Shown here in pieces: positions 25,875-34,059 of a DNA stretch of 64,000 nt. The stretch is from contig NZ_CP061771.1 of NCBI RefSeq assembly GCF_011751885.2, positions 868,001 to 932,000 of the forward strand. Direction: 5' to 3'. Source of the stretch: Salinibacterium sp. ZJ450. GTDB lineage: Bacteria; Actinomycetota; Actinomycetes; Actinomycetales; Microbacteriaceae. A program made the position numbers and the translations under genes. Within the stretch, counting starts at the first letter, position 1. Every line of letters starts with the position of its first letter. Below the pieces are notes generated by a model, which had not been told where the DNA came from, ran no database searches, and saw nothing but the letters and a program-made list of their open reading frames with translations.

Positions 25875-28730
25875 ATGAGAGCCGTGAGCCCCTCGCTGAT
25901 TGCTCGCACGCGCGAGTCGCAGGCCTTGCGTCAGATGCTGGCGGAGACCGCCGAGGGTCAACCGCGCACGGTGGTGATCGCCGGCGAGGCGGGCATCGGC
26001 AAGACCCGGCTGCTCGCCGAGTTCAAGCGCGAGGCATCCGTCACTGCCCGGGTGCTGGTCGGTGAGTGCGTGGACCTCGGCATGTCCGCGCTGCCATACG
26101 CCGCGATCACCGGAATGCTGCACGACCTGCTCGGCCAGGTCGGCGCTGACACCATGCTTGAGGCCGCCGGACCCGGCCGTGACGCTCTCGCCGTGCTGCT
26201 GCCCGAACTGCGCGGACAGATGCCCGAGCATTCGGCCTCCGGTGCCGAGAGACTGCACGAGGTCGTCGCCGTGCTGCTGGAGAACATCTCTCGCGCGCAG
26301 CCGCTGGTGATCGTGGTGGAAGACCTGCACTGGGCCGACGGCGCCACCCTTGCGGTGCTGCGATTCCTGCAGCGCACGCTCGCGGACTGCCCGATCATGA
26401 TCGTGCTCAGCTACCGCAGCGACGATGTGCACCGTGGTCATCCGCTGCGCGGGTTCCTGTCCGAGCTGGAACGGTCGCGGCGGTCCGACCGGCTCGAGCT
26501 GCGCCGGCTCACCCTCGACGAGGTCGGCGAGCAGATCGAATGCATCCTCGGTCACCTTCCCGACCCGCTCGTACTCGAGAGCGTGTACGAGCGCAGCGAC
26601 GGGGTGCCGTTCTTCGTCGAGGAGCTGCTGTCGGCGCCGGAATCCGACGAGCTGCCCGACACCCTGCGCGACCTGCTGCTCGCCCGCTATGAGCGGCTCA
26701 GCACGCACGCCCAGTCGCTGCTGCGGTTGCTCTCCGCAGGCGGCGTCGCGGTACGCCACGACCTGCTGATGGTGGTGGCCGAGGCGGAAGGCGCCGACCT
26801 CGACGAACCCGCCCGGGAGGCGGTTCTCGCCAACGTGCTGGTGATCACCGAGAACAGTTACGCGTTTCGGCACGCCTTGGTCAGGGAGGCCGTGCACGCC
26901 GAACTGTTGCCGGGCGAGCGGGTGCGGTTCCACTCCCGGTACGCGGCCGCGCTTGAGAACTTCGGCGGCATCCCGTGCGGCTCCACCGAGGTGGCCAACC
27001 ACTGGCTTGCCGCGAACAACCCGGCCAAGGCGCTGGTCACGGCGCTCGAGGCCATGCATGACGCCCAGTCCTCCTACGCCTACATCACCGCCTCGCAGAT
27101 GGGTGAGCGCGCCCTGAATCTGTGGGACCAGGTGCCGGATGCCGCGGACGTCGCGGGCCTCGGCAAAGTCCAGCTGCTCGCCCTCACCGCCTCGAACCTG
27201 TTGGACGCCGGCGACTCAGAACGCGCCATCGCCATCGTCGATCTGGCCCTGGCTGAACCGGATGCCGCGGACGACGACGTGCGCTACGCCCGGCTGTTGC
27301 GCGACAAGGCGTCCTATCTGGCCACCTCGGGTCGGCCCGGTTCGGCGGCGCTGCTTGAGCAGGCGCTCGAGCTGGTTCCACCCGGCCGGATGGACAAGGT
27401 GCGCGCCAGCATGCTCAACCAGTTGGCCAGCAGGCTGATGGTGCAAGCGCAGAACGAGTCGGCCATCGAGGTGGCAACCGACGCCCTGACCCTGTCGCTG
27501 AAGGCCGGCACCGACCGGCAGGCGTCGATCGCCGCGAACCTGCGCGGGGTGTCGCGCGTGCACAGCGGCGAGATCGACGCGGGCCTTGCCGACCTTGAGC
27601 GGGCGGGCCAGTTGGCGAACGCCGATGGATCCGCGCTCCTCCGCCACAACCTGAACAGTTCCGACGTGCAGTACCTGCTCGGAAACTTCACCGAAGCACT
27701 CGCGCTCGCCGAGGCGGGCATGGCGCGCGCCCGGGAACTCGGCGTGGAACGCAGCACCGGCATCATCCTGTCGTCGAACGCGGTCGACCCGTTGTTCGCG
27801 GTCGGCGACTGGGATCGCGCCGACAACCTGCTCGAACGGGCGCTGGCGATGTCCACCCCCACCGCGTTCAACGCGTACCTGCGGCGCGCGAAGCTGTGGT
27901 CGCTGCTGTGGCGTGGCGAACTCGATGCGGCGGTGTCGCTGTATCGCGGTTGGCGCTCCGGGATGGCTGCCCTCGGCGCCGTCGAGGTGCAGGTACGGCT
28001 CACCGTCGCCCGCGTCGCGGCGGAGATAGCGCTGGAGCAGGGAGACCTCGACGACGCCTGGCAGCACGTCGCCGTGCTGATCGAGCCCGACCGGCGGAGC
28101 CTCGCCGCGTACGACCTGCCGCTGCTGTCGGTGGCGGCGCGCGTGCTGGTGGCGCGCGGAGCATCAGACGCGGACATTGAGCCGTTCCGCCGGGCGCTCG
28201 ACGCGGCATCCGTCTGGCCCACCTACCCGCTGTGGTCGGCGCTGTTCGACGCGGAACTGGCCGACGACGTGCCCGGCTGGCAGCGTGTGCTCGACCGGGA
28301 AGGACCCGCCCACGTGCGCCCGTACGCGCTGTACCGGCTCGGGCAGGCGCAGTTCGCCGCGGGGGATCGGCAAGAGGCCCGCGACTCGTTGCGGCAGGCG
28401 GCGGATGTCGCGAACACCCTCGGTGCTCGGCTGATCACCCGGCACGTGAACGAGTTCTCCTCGCGTGCCGGACTTACACTGTCGGAGGCGCCGCGGCCCG
28501 CCGCCGAGCTGCCGGAGATCACCGCGCGGGAGCGTCAGGTGCTCGACCTGATCGCGCAGGGCCTTAGCAACCGGCAAATCGGCGAGCGCCTGTTCATCAG
28601 CGCCAAGACGGCCTCGGTGCACGTCTCGGCGATCTTGCGGAAGCTCGGGGCGACGTCGCGCACCGAGGCTGTGTTCGTTGCATCGCAGGGTGCGGGCCAC
28701 GCGGGCACCGGCTCGCCGGCTCGACGCTGA
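25875..28730 (+). CDS. LAL-type LuxR regulator with AAA ATPase domain
   Basis: A 951-residue regulator of the MalT/LAL class. Walker A IAGEAGIGKTRLLAEF (about residues 36-51), Walker B VIVVEDLHWADG (about 145-156), a long alpha-helical TPR-like middle, and a C-terminal LuxR helix-turn-helix (ITARERQVLDLIAQGLSNRQIGERL, about 880-905, then KTASVHVSAILRKLG). Such proteins integrate a ligand or protein signal with ATP binding before activating transcription. I prefer ATG 25875; the in-frame ATG 25818 overlaps the previous stop and would add 19 residues by coupling. Confidence 0.9.
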   Translation: MRAVSPSLIARTRESQALRQMLAETAEGQPRTVVIAGEAGIGKTRLLAEFKREASVTARVLVGECVDLGMSALPYAAITGMLHDLLGQVGADTMLEAAGPGRDALAVLLPELRGQMPEHSASGAERLHEVVAVLLENISRAQPLVIVVEDLHWADGATLAVLRFLQRTLADCPIMIVLSYRSDDVHRGHPLRGFLSELERSRRSDRLELRRLTLDEVGEQIECILGHLPDPLVLESVYERSDGVPFFVEELLSAPESDELPDTLRDLLLARYERLSTHAQSLLRLLSAGGVAVRHDLLMVVAEAEGADLDEPAREAVLANVLVITENSYAFRHALVREAVHAELLPGERVRFHSRYAAALENFGGIPCGSTEVANHWLAANNPAKALVTALEAMHDAQSSYAYITASQMGERALNLWDQVPDAADVAGLGKVQLLALTASNLLDAGDSERAIAIVDLALAEPDAADDDVRYARLLRDKASYLATSGRPGSAALLEQALELVPPGRMDKVRASMLNQLASRLMVQAQNESAIEVATDALTLSLKAGTDRQASIAANLRGVSRVHSGEIDAGLADLERAGQLANADGSALLRHNLNSSDVQYLLGNFTEALALAEAGMARARELGVERSTGIILSSNAVDPLFAVGDWDRADNLLERALAMSTPTAFNAYLRRAKLWSLLWRGELDAAVSLYRGWRSGMAALGAVEVQVRLTVARVAAEIALEQGDLDDAWQHVAVLIEPDRRSLAAYDLPLLSVAARVLVARGASDADIEPFRRALDAASVWPTYPLWSALFDAELADDVPGWQRVLDREGPAHVRPYALYRLGQAQFAAGDRQEARDSLRQAADVANTLGARLITRHVNEFSSRAGLTLSEAPRPAAELPEITARERQVLDLIAQGLSNRQIGERLFISAKTASVHVSAILRKLGATSRTEAVFVASQGAGHAGTGSPARR

Positions 28731-28748
28731 CGGTCGCGGGCGCCGGCC

Positions 28749-28788
28749 GGCGCCCCACCTCTTTTGCTCCGAGTCGAGGTGGGGCGCC
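28749..28788. terminator. Bidirectional terminator between convergent genes
   Basis: GGCGCCCCACCTC (28749-28761) and GAGGTGGGGCGCC (28776-28788) form a perfect 13-bp stem with a 14-nt loop, between the LuxR gene and the convergent phosphoesterase gene. Confidence 0.85.
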
Positions 28789-28790
28789 CG

Positions 28791-29288
28791 TCACACCTCG
28801 TGCAGGGTGACGTCGCGCAGCACGCCGTCGTCGGCGACCGCGGTCATGAACGTGCACGCCGGCTGCCGCCTGCGGTCGGTGGGCGAGCCAGGGTTCAGCA
28901 GGCGCAGGCCGCCGGGCGAGGTGCTGTCCCACGGGATGTGACTATGCCCGAACACCAGTACGGCGACATCCGGAAACAGCTGGTCGGCGCGCTCCTCACG
29001 ACCCGTGGCGTGACCGGTCTCGTGAATCATCGCGAAACGGATCCCGTCGACTTCCGTCCGCGCGATCTCGGGCAGTCTGGCGCGTAGGTCGTCGCCGTCG
29101 TTGTTGCCGTACACGCCGACCAGTCGCGTTGCTCGCAATTCGAGCTGGTCGAGCAGGTCCACGCTGACCCAGTCGCCGGCATGGAACACCACATCGGCCG
29201 CATCGATCGCGCTCCAGACGCTGTCCGGCAGGGCGGGCGCCCGTTTCGGCACGTGGGTGTCGGAGATCAGCAGCAGTCGGGTGGGCAT
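28791..29288 (-). CDS. YfcE/MJ0936-type metallophosphoesterase
   Basis: A 165-residue single-domain calcineurin-like phosphoesterase: LLISDTHV, VFHAGDWV, VYGNNDGD, MIHETGH and VFGHSHI are the five metal-binding blocks. Members hydrolyse phosphodiesters in vitro; the natural substrate is unknown. TAGCGT at 29301-29296 lies 7 nt before ATG 29288, with no ribosome site, so a leaderless start is likely. Confidence 0.88.
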   Translation of the reverse strand: MPTRLLLISDTHVPKRAPALPDSVWSAIDAADVVFHAGDWVSVDLLDQLELRATRLVGVYGNNDGDDLRARLPEIARTEVDGIRFAMIHETGHATGREERADQLFPDVAVLVFGHSHIPWDSTSPGGLRLLNPGSPTDRRRQPACTFMTAVADDGVLRDVTLHEV

Positions 29289-29408
29289 AGATAAGACGCT
29301 ACTGAATGTCACCGGCACGGGAAGGCGTCGGTGCTGCCTAGGCTTGACGTGCCGCGGGTGCCCGTCCCGGCGCTGATTCGCGGCATCGTTATCGTGAAAG
29401 GTTTCATC

Positions 29409-30347
29409 ATGCAGGCATGGCAATTCGTCGAAGTTGGCAGTCCACTTACTTTGAACGAAGTAGAGGCACCAACCCCAGCCGCAAACGAGGTCGTCGTCGA
29501 CGTCAAGGCCGCCGGTCTGTGCCACAGCGATGTCGGTTTCCTCGACGGCACCCTTACCCCGCTGCTGCCGTTCCGTCCGATCACCCTGGGTCACGAGATC
29601 GCTGGCATCGTTTCGGCAGTCGGCTCCGATGTCGCCGACTTCAAGGTGGGCGACAAGGTCGCCATTCCGGCCGCTATTGAGGGGCCGGGCACCGAGAAGA
29701 ACGGTGGATTTGCTACCCAAGTAGTGGTGCTGGAGCGCCTCGTTGTTCCGGTTCCGGAGAGCGTGCCCTTCGACCAGGCGGCAGCGGCCACTGATGCTGG
29801 AATGACCTCCTACCATGCCGTCATGGTGCAGGGGCGGGTTACGGCGGGAAGCAAAGTCGGCATTATCGGCCTGGGTGGACTCGGAATGATGGGCGCACAA
29901 GCGGCCCTCGCTGCCGGCGCGGACGTTTATGTCGCAGAAATCAACGAGAAGGTTCACCAGGTCGCGCGCGACCTCGGTGCAACCGGTGTTTCAACCGACA
30001 TCCGAGACTTTTCCGATCAGGGGCTGGACGTCGTCATCGACTTCGCCGGCTTCGGTACCACTACCGATGCGGCTGTCGAAACGGTTCGTCGTGGCGGCCG
30101 TGTTGTTCAGGTGGGTCTGGGCGTTGCCCGCGGCGAAATCAACCTGCAGCAGCTCACGCTCAACGAGGTGGAGCTTGTCGGGTCCCAAGCTGGTACGAAG
30201 GAGGACTGCATCGCGGTACTGGACCTCGTCGCCGCCGGCAAGCTTTCGTCCCGAGTCACCACCATCTCCTTCGACGAGATCGGTGAGGGCATCGGAAAGC
30301 TCGAGCGCGGCGAAGTCATCGGTCGCCTCGTGGCAGTCCTCGGCTAG
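29409..30347 (+). CDS. Zinc-dependent alcohol dehydrogenase-like protein, compact form
   Basis: A 312-residue medium-chain alcohol dehydrogenase. Catalytic-zinc motifs are present (AAGLCHSDVG, LGHEIAG) and the third ligand position lies in AATDAGMTSYHA with Asp. The Rossmann motif is IIGLGGLGMMGAQAA. The lobe that normally carries four Cys for structural zinc is missing: only about ten residues separate VAIPA and GGFAT. ATG 29409 has GAAAGG 7 nt upstream. Codon use is less GC-rich than the neighbours (many GTT, GGT, GAA), which suggests a different history. A TAGGCT at 29339-29344 may be its -10. Confidence 0.88.
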   Translation: MQAWQFVEVGSPLTLNEVEAPTPAANEVVVDVKAAGLCHSDVGFLDGTLTPLLPFRPITLGHEIAGIVSAVGSDVADFKVGDKVAIPAAIEGPGTEKNGGFATQVVVLERLVVPVPESVPFDQAAAATDAGMTSYHAVMVQGRVTAGSKVGIIGLGGLGMMGAQAALAAGADVYVAEINEKVHQVARDLGATGVSTDIRDFSDQGLDVVIDFAGFGTTTDAAVETVRRGGRVVQVGLGVARGEINLQQLTLNEVELVGSQAGTKEDCIAVLDLVAAGKLSSRVTTISFDEIGEGIGKLERGEVIGRLVAVLG

Positions 30348-30364
30348 CTCGAAATCGTCGATGG

Positions 30365-30399
30365 CCCGTGACGTCTAGCCGAATCGGCTAACTCACGGG
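30365..30399 (+). terminator. Hairpin after the alcohol dehydrogenase gene
   Basis: CCCGTGA (30365-30371) pairs with TCACGGG (30393-30399), and TAGCCG-AAT-CGGCTA forms the inner stem. No T-run follows. Confidence 0.65.
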
Positions 30400-30561
30400 T
30401 CAGGACGGCGGGGACCGACTGCGGAACTCGGCTGCTGAGGCGCTCGCCTCTGGATGGTGGATGCCGTCAGCTACGGCACGGCTGTGCCCGATATTCTCAA
30501 GGCACCGCACACAGGTCCAAGACACCAGCACTCACGTGCAATCCCGCCAGAAAGCGATCCG

Positions 30562-31467
30562 ATGCCCGATAGTCCGATCTCGGCGAGCCCGTACGAGGTG
30601 CTCGGCGTGAGCCCCGACGCGTCGACGCACGAGCTTCGCAAGGCGTATCGCAAGATGCTGCGCGCCACGCACCCGGACACCGGCGGCAACCCGGTGCGAT
30701 TCCACGCGGTGCAGCGGGCCTGGGAGAAGGTGGGCACGCCCGAGGCGCGGGCGAACTACGACCGCGGTCGCAGCACCCAGCAGCAGGAACACGTGTGGGC
30801 CCCGGCCGCTCCGCGCAAGCGGCAGGACACTCGGCCGACCGCCCGCTCCTACGGGCACCCCGGCGGCTGGTCCCGCGAGCGCTACCTCACCCTGATGCGG
30901 GAATGGGTGGGACGAGGCGTCCCTCTCGACGACCCGTACGATCCCGCACTGGTGCGCACCGCGCCCCGCGACATCCGGCACCTGCTGGCGAACGCTCTGG
31001 CCGAGGAGGCGACGGCGCGCGCGGTGGCGACACTCGGCATCGGCTACACCGTCTGGCATGACGTGGCGACGGATGCCGGAAAGCTCGACCAGATCGTGCT
31101 CGGGCCGACCGGGCTGTTCGCGGTGCAATCTGAGGACTGGGGCGCCCCGGTGAAGACCAAGCGCGGCGAGGTGATCGGCGAGGCAGTCGCGGGGGAGCGC
31201 CCCATGCACGAGCTCGCCTTGCGCACCAAGTCGGTCTCGCGGGCGGCGAAGGTGAAATTCACGGGCCAGCTGCTGGTAGTTCCGGATGACGCGTCGCCTG
31301 AGGGCGTGGAAGTACTGGGCTCCTCGCGCGGAGCGGTGACCGCGCTGGTGCAGCAATCGCGGCTGCTGCAGGTGCTGCGCGACGGACTTCCCGGGGCCCA
31401 CCGCATCGGCGGCACCGACCTGTTCGAGGTGCGCACTCGGCTGCAGTCCGCGATCCGCTTCGTGTAG
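30562..31467 (+). CDS. J-domain protein with C-terminal NERD-like region
   Basis: A 301-residue protein. Residues 8-70 are a DnaJ domain (SPYEVLGVSPDAS, HPD in RATHPDTGG, ANYDRGR). A linker follows, then a region (about 145-300) with VWHDVATDAGKLDQIVLGPTGLFAVQSEDWG that resembles the nuclease-related NERD fold. There is no Gly/Phe or zinc-finger region, so it is not a general DnaJ; a dedicated DnaK co-chaperone is inference. The gap before it is 214 bp with the hairpin above. Confidence 0.85.
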   Translation: MPDSPISASPYEVLGVSPDASTHELRKAYRKMLRATHPDTGGNPVRFHAVQRAWEKVGTPEARANYDRGRSTQQQEHVWAPAAPRKRQDTRPTARSYGHPGGWSRERYLTLMREWVGRGVPLDDPYDPALVRTAPRDIRHLLANALAEEATARAVATLGIGYTVWHDVATDAGKLDQIVLGPTGLFAVQSEDWGAPVKTKRGEVIGEAVAGERPMHELALRTKSVSRAAKVKFTGQLLVVPDDASPEGVEVLGSSRGAVTALVQQSRLLQVLRDGLPGAHRIGGTDLFEVRTRLQSAIRFV

Positions 31468-31512
31468 GTTTTCTCGCTGCGCCCGACGGAGTCGGCCGCG
31501 TTTCGAAACCCG

Positions 31513-32162
31513 TCAGACCCCCGCCGACCCCGACCCCACCTGCACCAGCCCGGACTCGTAGGCGAACACCGCCAGCTGCACCCGGTCGCGCAGCTCGAGC
31601 TTGGCCAGCAGCCGGGACACGTAGGTCTTCACCGTGGCCTCACTGAGGAACAGCTGCCGGCCGACATCCGCATTCGACAACCCGCGCGCCACGAGTCGGG
31701 CGACCTCCGCTTCCCGATCGCTCAGCGCGGACGCCGCCGCCGACACCACCCGCGGCGAGAACTGCTCGAGCAGCCGCCGGGTCACCGCCGACGCAAGCAG
31801 GGTGTCGCCGCGCGCCACCACCGTCACCGCGTGCACCAGGTCGGCCGGCGACACGTCCTTCAGCAGGAACCCGCTGGCACCGGCACGCACCGCCCGGTAC
31901 ACGTATTCGTCGAGATCGAACGTGGTCAGCGCCAGCACTCGCGGCCGCGGGTCGGGCCCGGCCATGAGTTGCGCCGTGGCCTCGATGCCGTCAAGCCGCG
32001 GCATCCGGATGTCCATCAAGACGACGTCCGGATGATGCACGCCTGCCAGCTGCACCGCTTCGACCCCGTCGCCAGCCTCGCCGACCACGTCGAAGCCATG
32101 CCGCTCAGCCGGAACCCGCCGCGCACCAGCTCCTGGTCGTCGACCACCAGCACCCGTGTCAT
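31513..32162 (-). pseudogene. NarL/FixJ response regulator with internal frameshift
   Basis: The start ATG 32162 overlaps the stop of the kinase gene (ATGA) and begins a correct receiver domain (TRVLVVDDQELVRGGFR). The frame then runs out, reaching TGA near 32018, while the rest of the receiver and the LuxR helix-turn-helix (DREAEVARLVARGLSNADVGRQL) continue in another frame, entering with ERHGFDVVGEAGDGVEAV. The span is 650 nt, not a multiple of three. About 20 nt separate GGFR from VVGEA where 27-30 are usual, so a 7- or 10-nt deletion fits. Phospho-acceptor Asp (VLMDIRMP) and the output domain are intact. A sequencing error is the alternative. Confidence 0.8.
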
Positions 32163-33328
32163 GATGCCGCCGGCTCGAGGGGAAGCACCGCGCGCACGAG
32201 GAAGCCGCTGCCGCTCCCGCTGATCGTCTCGAGCCGGCCGCCGTACAGCGCCGCCCGCTCCCGCATGCCGATCAGCCCGTGCCCGCCGGCGGACGCAGTC
32301 GCGGTCGCGGTCGCGGCACCCACCCCGTCGTCGCGCACCTCCAGGTGCAGCGACTCGTCGGCAAAGCGCACGAGCACGTCGGCTCGCTCCGCCGCCGCGT
32401 GCCGCCGCACGTTCGTCAACGCCTCCTGCACGATGCGGTAGGCGGCCAGGTCTAGCCCGGTCGGCAGCATCCGCGGTTCGCCTTCAACCCGCAATCCGAC
32501 GGTCAGCCCGCCGGAGCGCGCATCCTCAACCAGGGCGGAGAGCCCGTCGATTCCGGGTTGCGGATGCAGCTCGCCCGCGCCATCCTGCTCGCGCAGCATC
32601 GACACCAGGCGGCGCATCTCGGCTAGCGCGTCGGCACCGGTGGTGCGGATCGTCGCCAGCGCGCGACGGGTGTATTCCGGGTCGTCGTCGGCGACCTGCT
32701 CGGCGGCGCCGGCTTGCACCACCATCATGCTCACCGAGTGCGCCACGATGTCGTGCAGTTCCCGCGCGATGCGGGCGCGCTCCTCGGCGATCGCCGTCAG
32801 GGTGACGGTGCGGGCCTGCACCTCGATCTCGGTGGCGCGCCGGTGCGATTCGGCGGCGCGACGCTCCGCCTTGCGGACCACCTGCCCGATCGTCCAGGCG
32901 AGAATCAGCACCATCCAGTGGAAGAAGATCTCGCCCGGCTCCTGCATCTCCATCACCTGGGTGTCGAAGAACAGCAGGCAGGCCGCCCCGGCGCCCGCGC
33001 CGATCAGCCCGGCGCGCCAACTGCCGTACCGCGCGACGGAATAGGTCGCGACGGCCATCGGAACCAGCTGGCCCCAGAACAGCAACAGGATGGGCTGAAT
33101 GCTGAATACGATCGGCCACGTCAGCAGCACGACGAGGGCGGTGGCCAGTGGCCAGCTGCGCCGAACTGCCAACGCCAGACACAGGATGACGGCGACCACC
33201 GTGCTCAGGGTGGGAGACCCGCTGCCGAACGCCGAATCGAGCGGCACCCAGATTTCGACGACGGCCACCGCGGCCAGGGCGCCCGCGAAGACCGCATCGA
33301 CCACCCGCCGGAGCCACCGCTGCTTCAC
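32159..33328 (-). CDS. Sensor histidine kinase (HPK7, NarL-partner type)
   Basis: A 389-residue kinase: about five membrane segments (residues 8-150), a HisKA_3 dimerisation helix with the phospho-His in RIARELHDIVAHSVSMMV, and an HATPase domain (YRIVQEALTNVRRHA, DDGVG, GGHGLIGMRERA). I chose GTG 33328 because TATGCT stands exactly at -12 to -7 of it (leaderless). The frame is open to a GTG at 33382, but that lies inside the palindromic operator. Partner of the frameshifted regulator by ATGA overlap. Confidence 0.88.
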   Translation of the reverse strand: MKQRWLRRVVDAVFAGALAAVAVVEIWVPLDSAFGSGSPTLSTVVAVILCLALAVRRSWPLATALVVLLTWPIVFSIQPILLLFWGQLVPMAVATYSVARYGSWRAGLIGAGAGAACLLFFDTQVMEMQEPGEIFFHWMVLILAWTIGQVVRKAERRAAESHRRATEIEVQARTVTLTAIAEERARIARELHDIVAHSVSMMVVQAGAAEQVADDDPEYTRRALATIRTTGADALAEMRRLVSMLREQDGAGELHPQPGIDGLSALVEDARSGGLTVGLRVEGEPRMLPTGLDLAAYRIVQEALTNVRRHAAAERADVLVRFADESLHLEVRDDGVGAATATATASAGGHGLIGMRERAALYGGRLETISGSGSGFLVRAVLPLEPAAS

Positions 33329-33334
33329 GGCGTC

Positions 33335-33340
33335 AGCATA
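33335..33340 (-). promoter_or_regulatory. -10 box TATGCT, leaderless second kinase
   Basis: TATGCT on the minus strand ends 6 nt before GTG 33328. The -35 position carries ATGCCG (33364-33359), the same word at the same place as in the promoter at 37077. Confidence 0.55.
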
Positions 33341-33373
33341 CTGGCGCGGCCGTCGGTGCGGCATCATCCCCAG

Positions 33374-33391
33374 GTTGATCACGCGATCAAC
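33374..33391. promoter_or_regulatory. Operator P1, palindrome GTTGATC-N4-GATCAAC
   Basis: A perfect 7+7 bp inverted repeat, 3 bp after the stop of the first response regulator and centred at -54.5 from the predicted start of the second kinase gene. The same sequence with matching flanks occurs at 37026-37043. Likely an activator site of a NarL-type regulator. Confidence 0.65.
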
Positions 33392-33393
33392 TT

Positions 33394-34059
33394 TCAGCGC
33401 TGGGTGCGCTGCCCGGTCACAAAGCCCGACTCGTACACCAGGACCACCACCTGCACCCGATCACGCAGGTCGAGCTTGCCCAGGATGTGGCTGACGTGTG
33501 CCTTGATCGTCGCTTCGCCGAGATGAAGCTCGGCCCCGATCTCGGCGTTGGACAACCCGCGAGCGATGCCCGACACGACATCGAGCTCGCGTTCCGTCAG
33601 CCCAGCGAGCGCCTCGGGCACGCCATCGACCACGGGCGGGGTGCGCACGTACGCCTCCACGAGCCGCTGCGTGACCGTCGGCGCGAACAGCAGCGCGCCC
33701 TCATGCACGTCACGCACCGCCCGCACAATCTCCTCGGGCTGGGCCGACTTGAGCAGGAATCCGGAGGCGCCGGCGCGGAGCGCGCCGTAGACGTACTCGT
33801 CGAGGTCGAACATCGTCAGCATCAGCACCTTGGCACGAACGCCGCCGGCCGCGATGCGACGCAACCCCTCGATGCCGTCGACGCCCGGCATCTGGATGTC
33901 CATGAGCACGACGTCCGCGTCGAGCGCCTGGGCGGTGCGGGCAGCCTGCGCACCGTCGGACGCCTCGCCGACGACGACGAGATCCTCCTCCGCGGCGAGC
34001 ACCGAGCGAAGACCGGCGCGCAGCAGCGACTGATCGTCGGCCAACACGATGCGGATCAC
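33394..34059 (-). CDS. NarL/FixJ response regulator
   Basis: A complete 221-residue regulator: receiver with LADDQ, phospho-acceptor Asp in VVLMDIQMPG and Lys in GFLLKSAQ; LuxR-type DNA-binding domain (LTERELDVVSGIARGLSNAEIGAEL, KAHVSHILGKLDLRDR). GTG 34059 overlaps the stop of the upstream kinase gene (GTGA), so the two are translationally coupled. It is the only intact regulator of the two pairs and the best candidate to bind P1 and P2. Confidence 0.92.
   Translation of the reverse strand: MIRIVLADDQSLLRAGLRSVLAAEEDLVVVGEASDGAQAARTAQALDADVVLMDIQMPGVDGIEGLRRIAAGGVRAKVLMLTMFDLDEYVYGALRAGASGFLLKSAQPEEIVRAVRDVHEGALLFAPTVTQRLVEAYVRTPPVVDGVPEALAGLTERELDVVSGIARGLSNAEIGAELHLGEATIKAHVSHILGKLDLRDRVQVVVLVYESGFVTGQRTQR

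Noticed and set aside
33328-33382. In-frame GTG at 33382 as start of the second kinase
   Set aside because: It lies within the palindromic operator and would place coding sequence over the predicted promoter; GTG 33328 has a -10 box at the leaderless distance.
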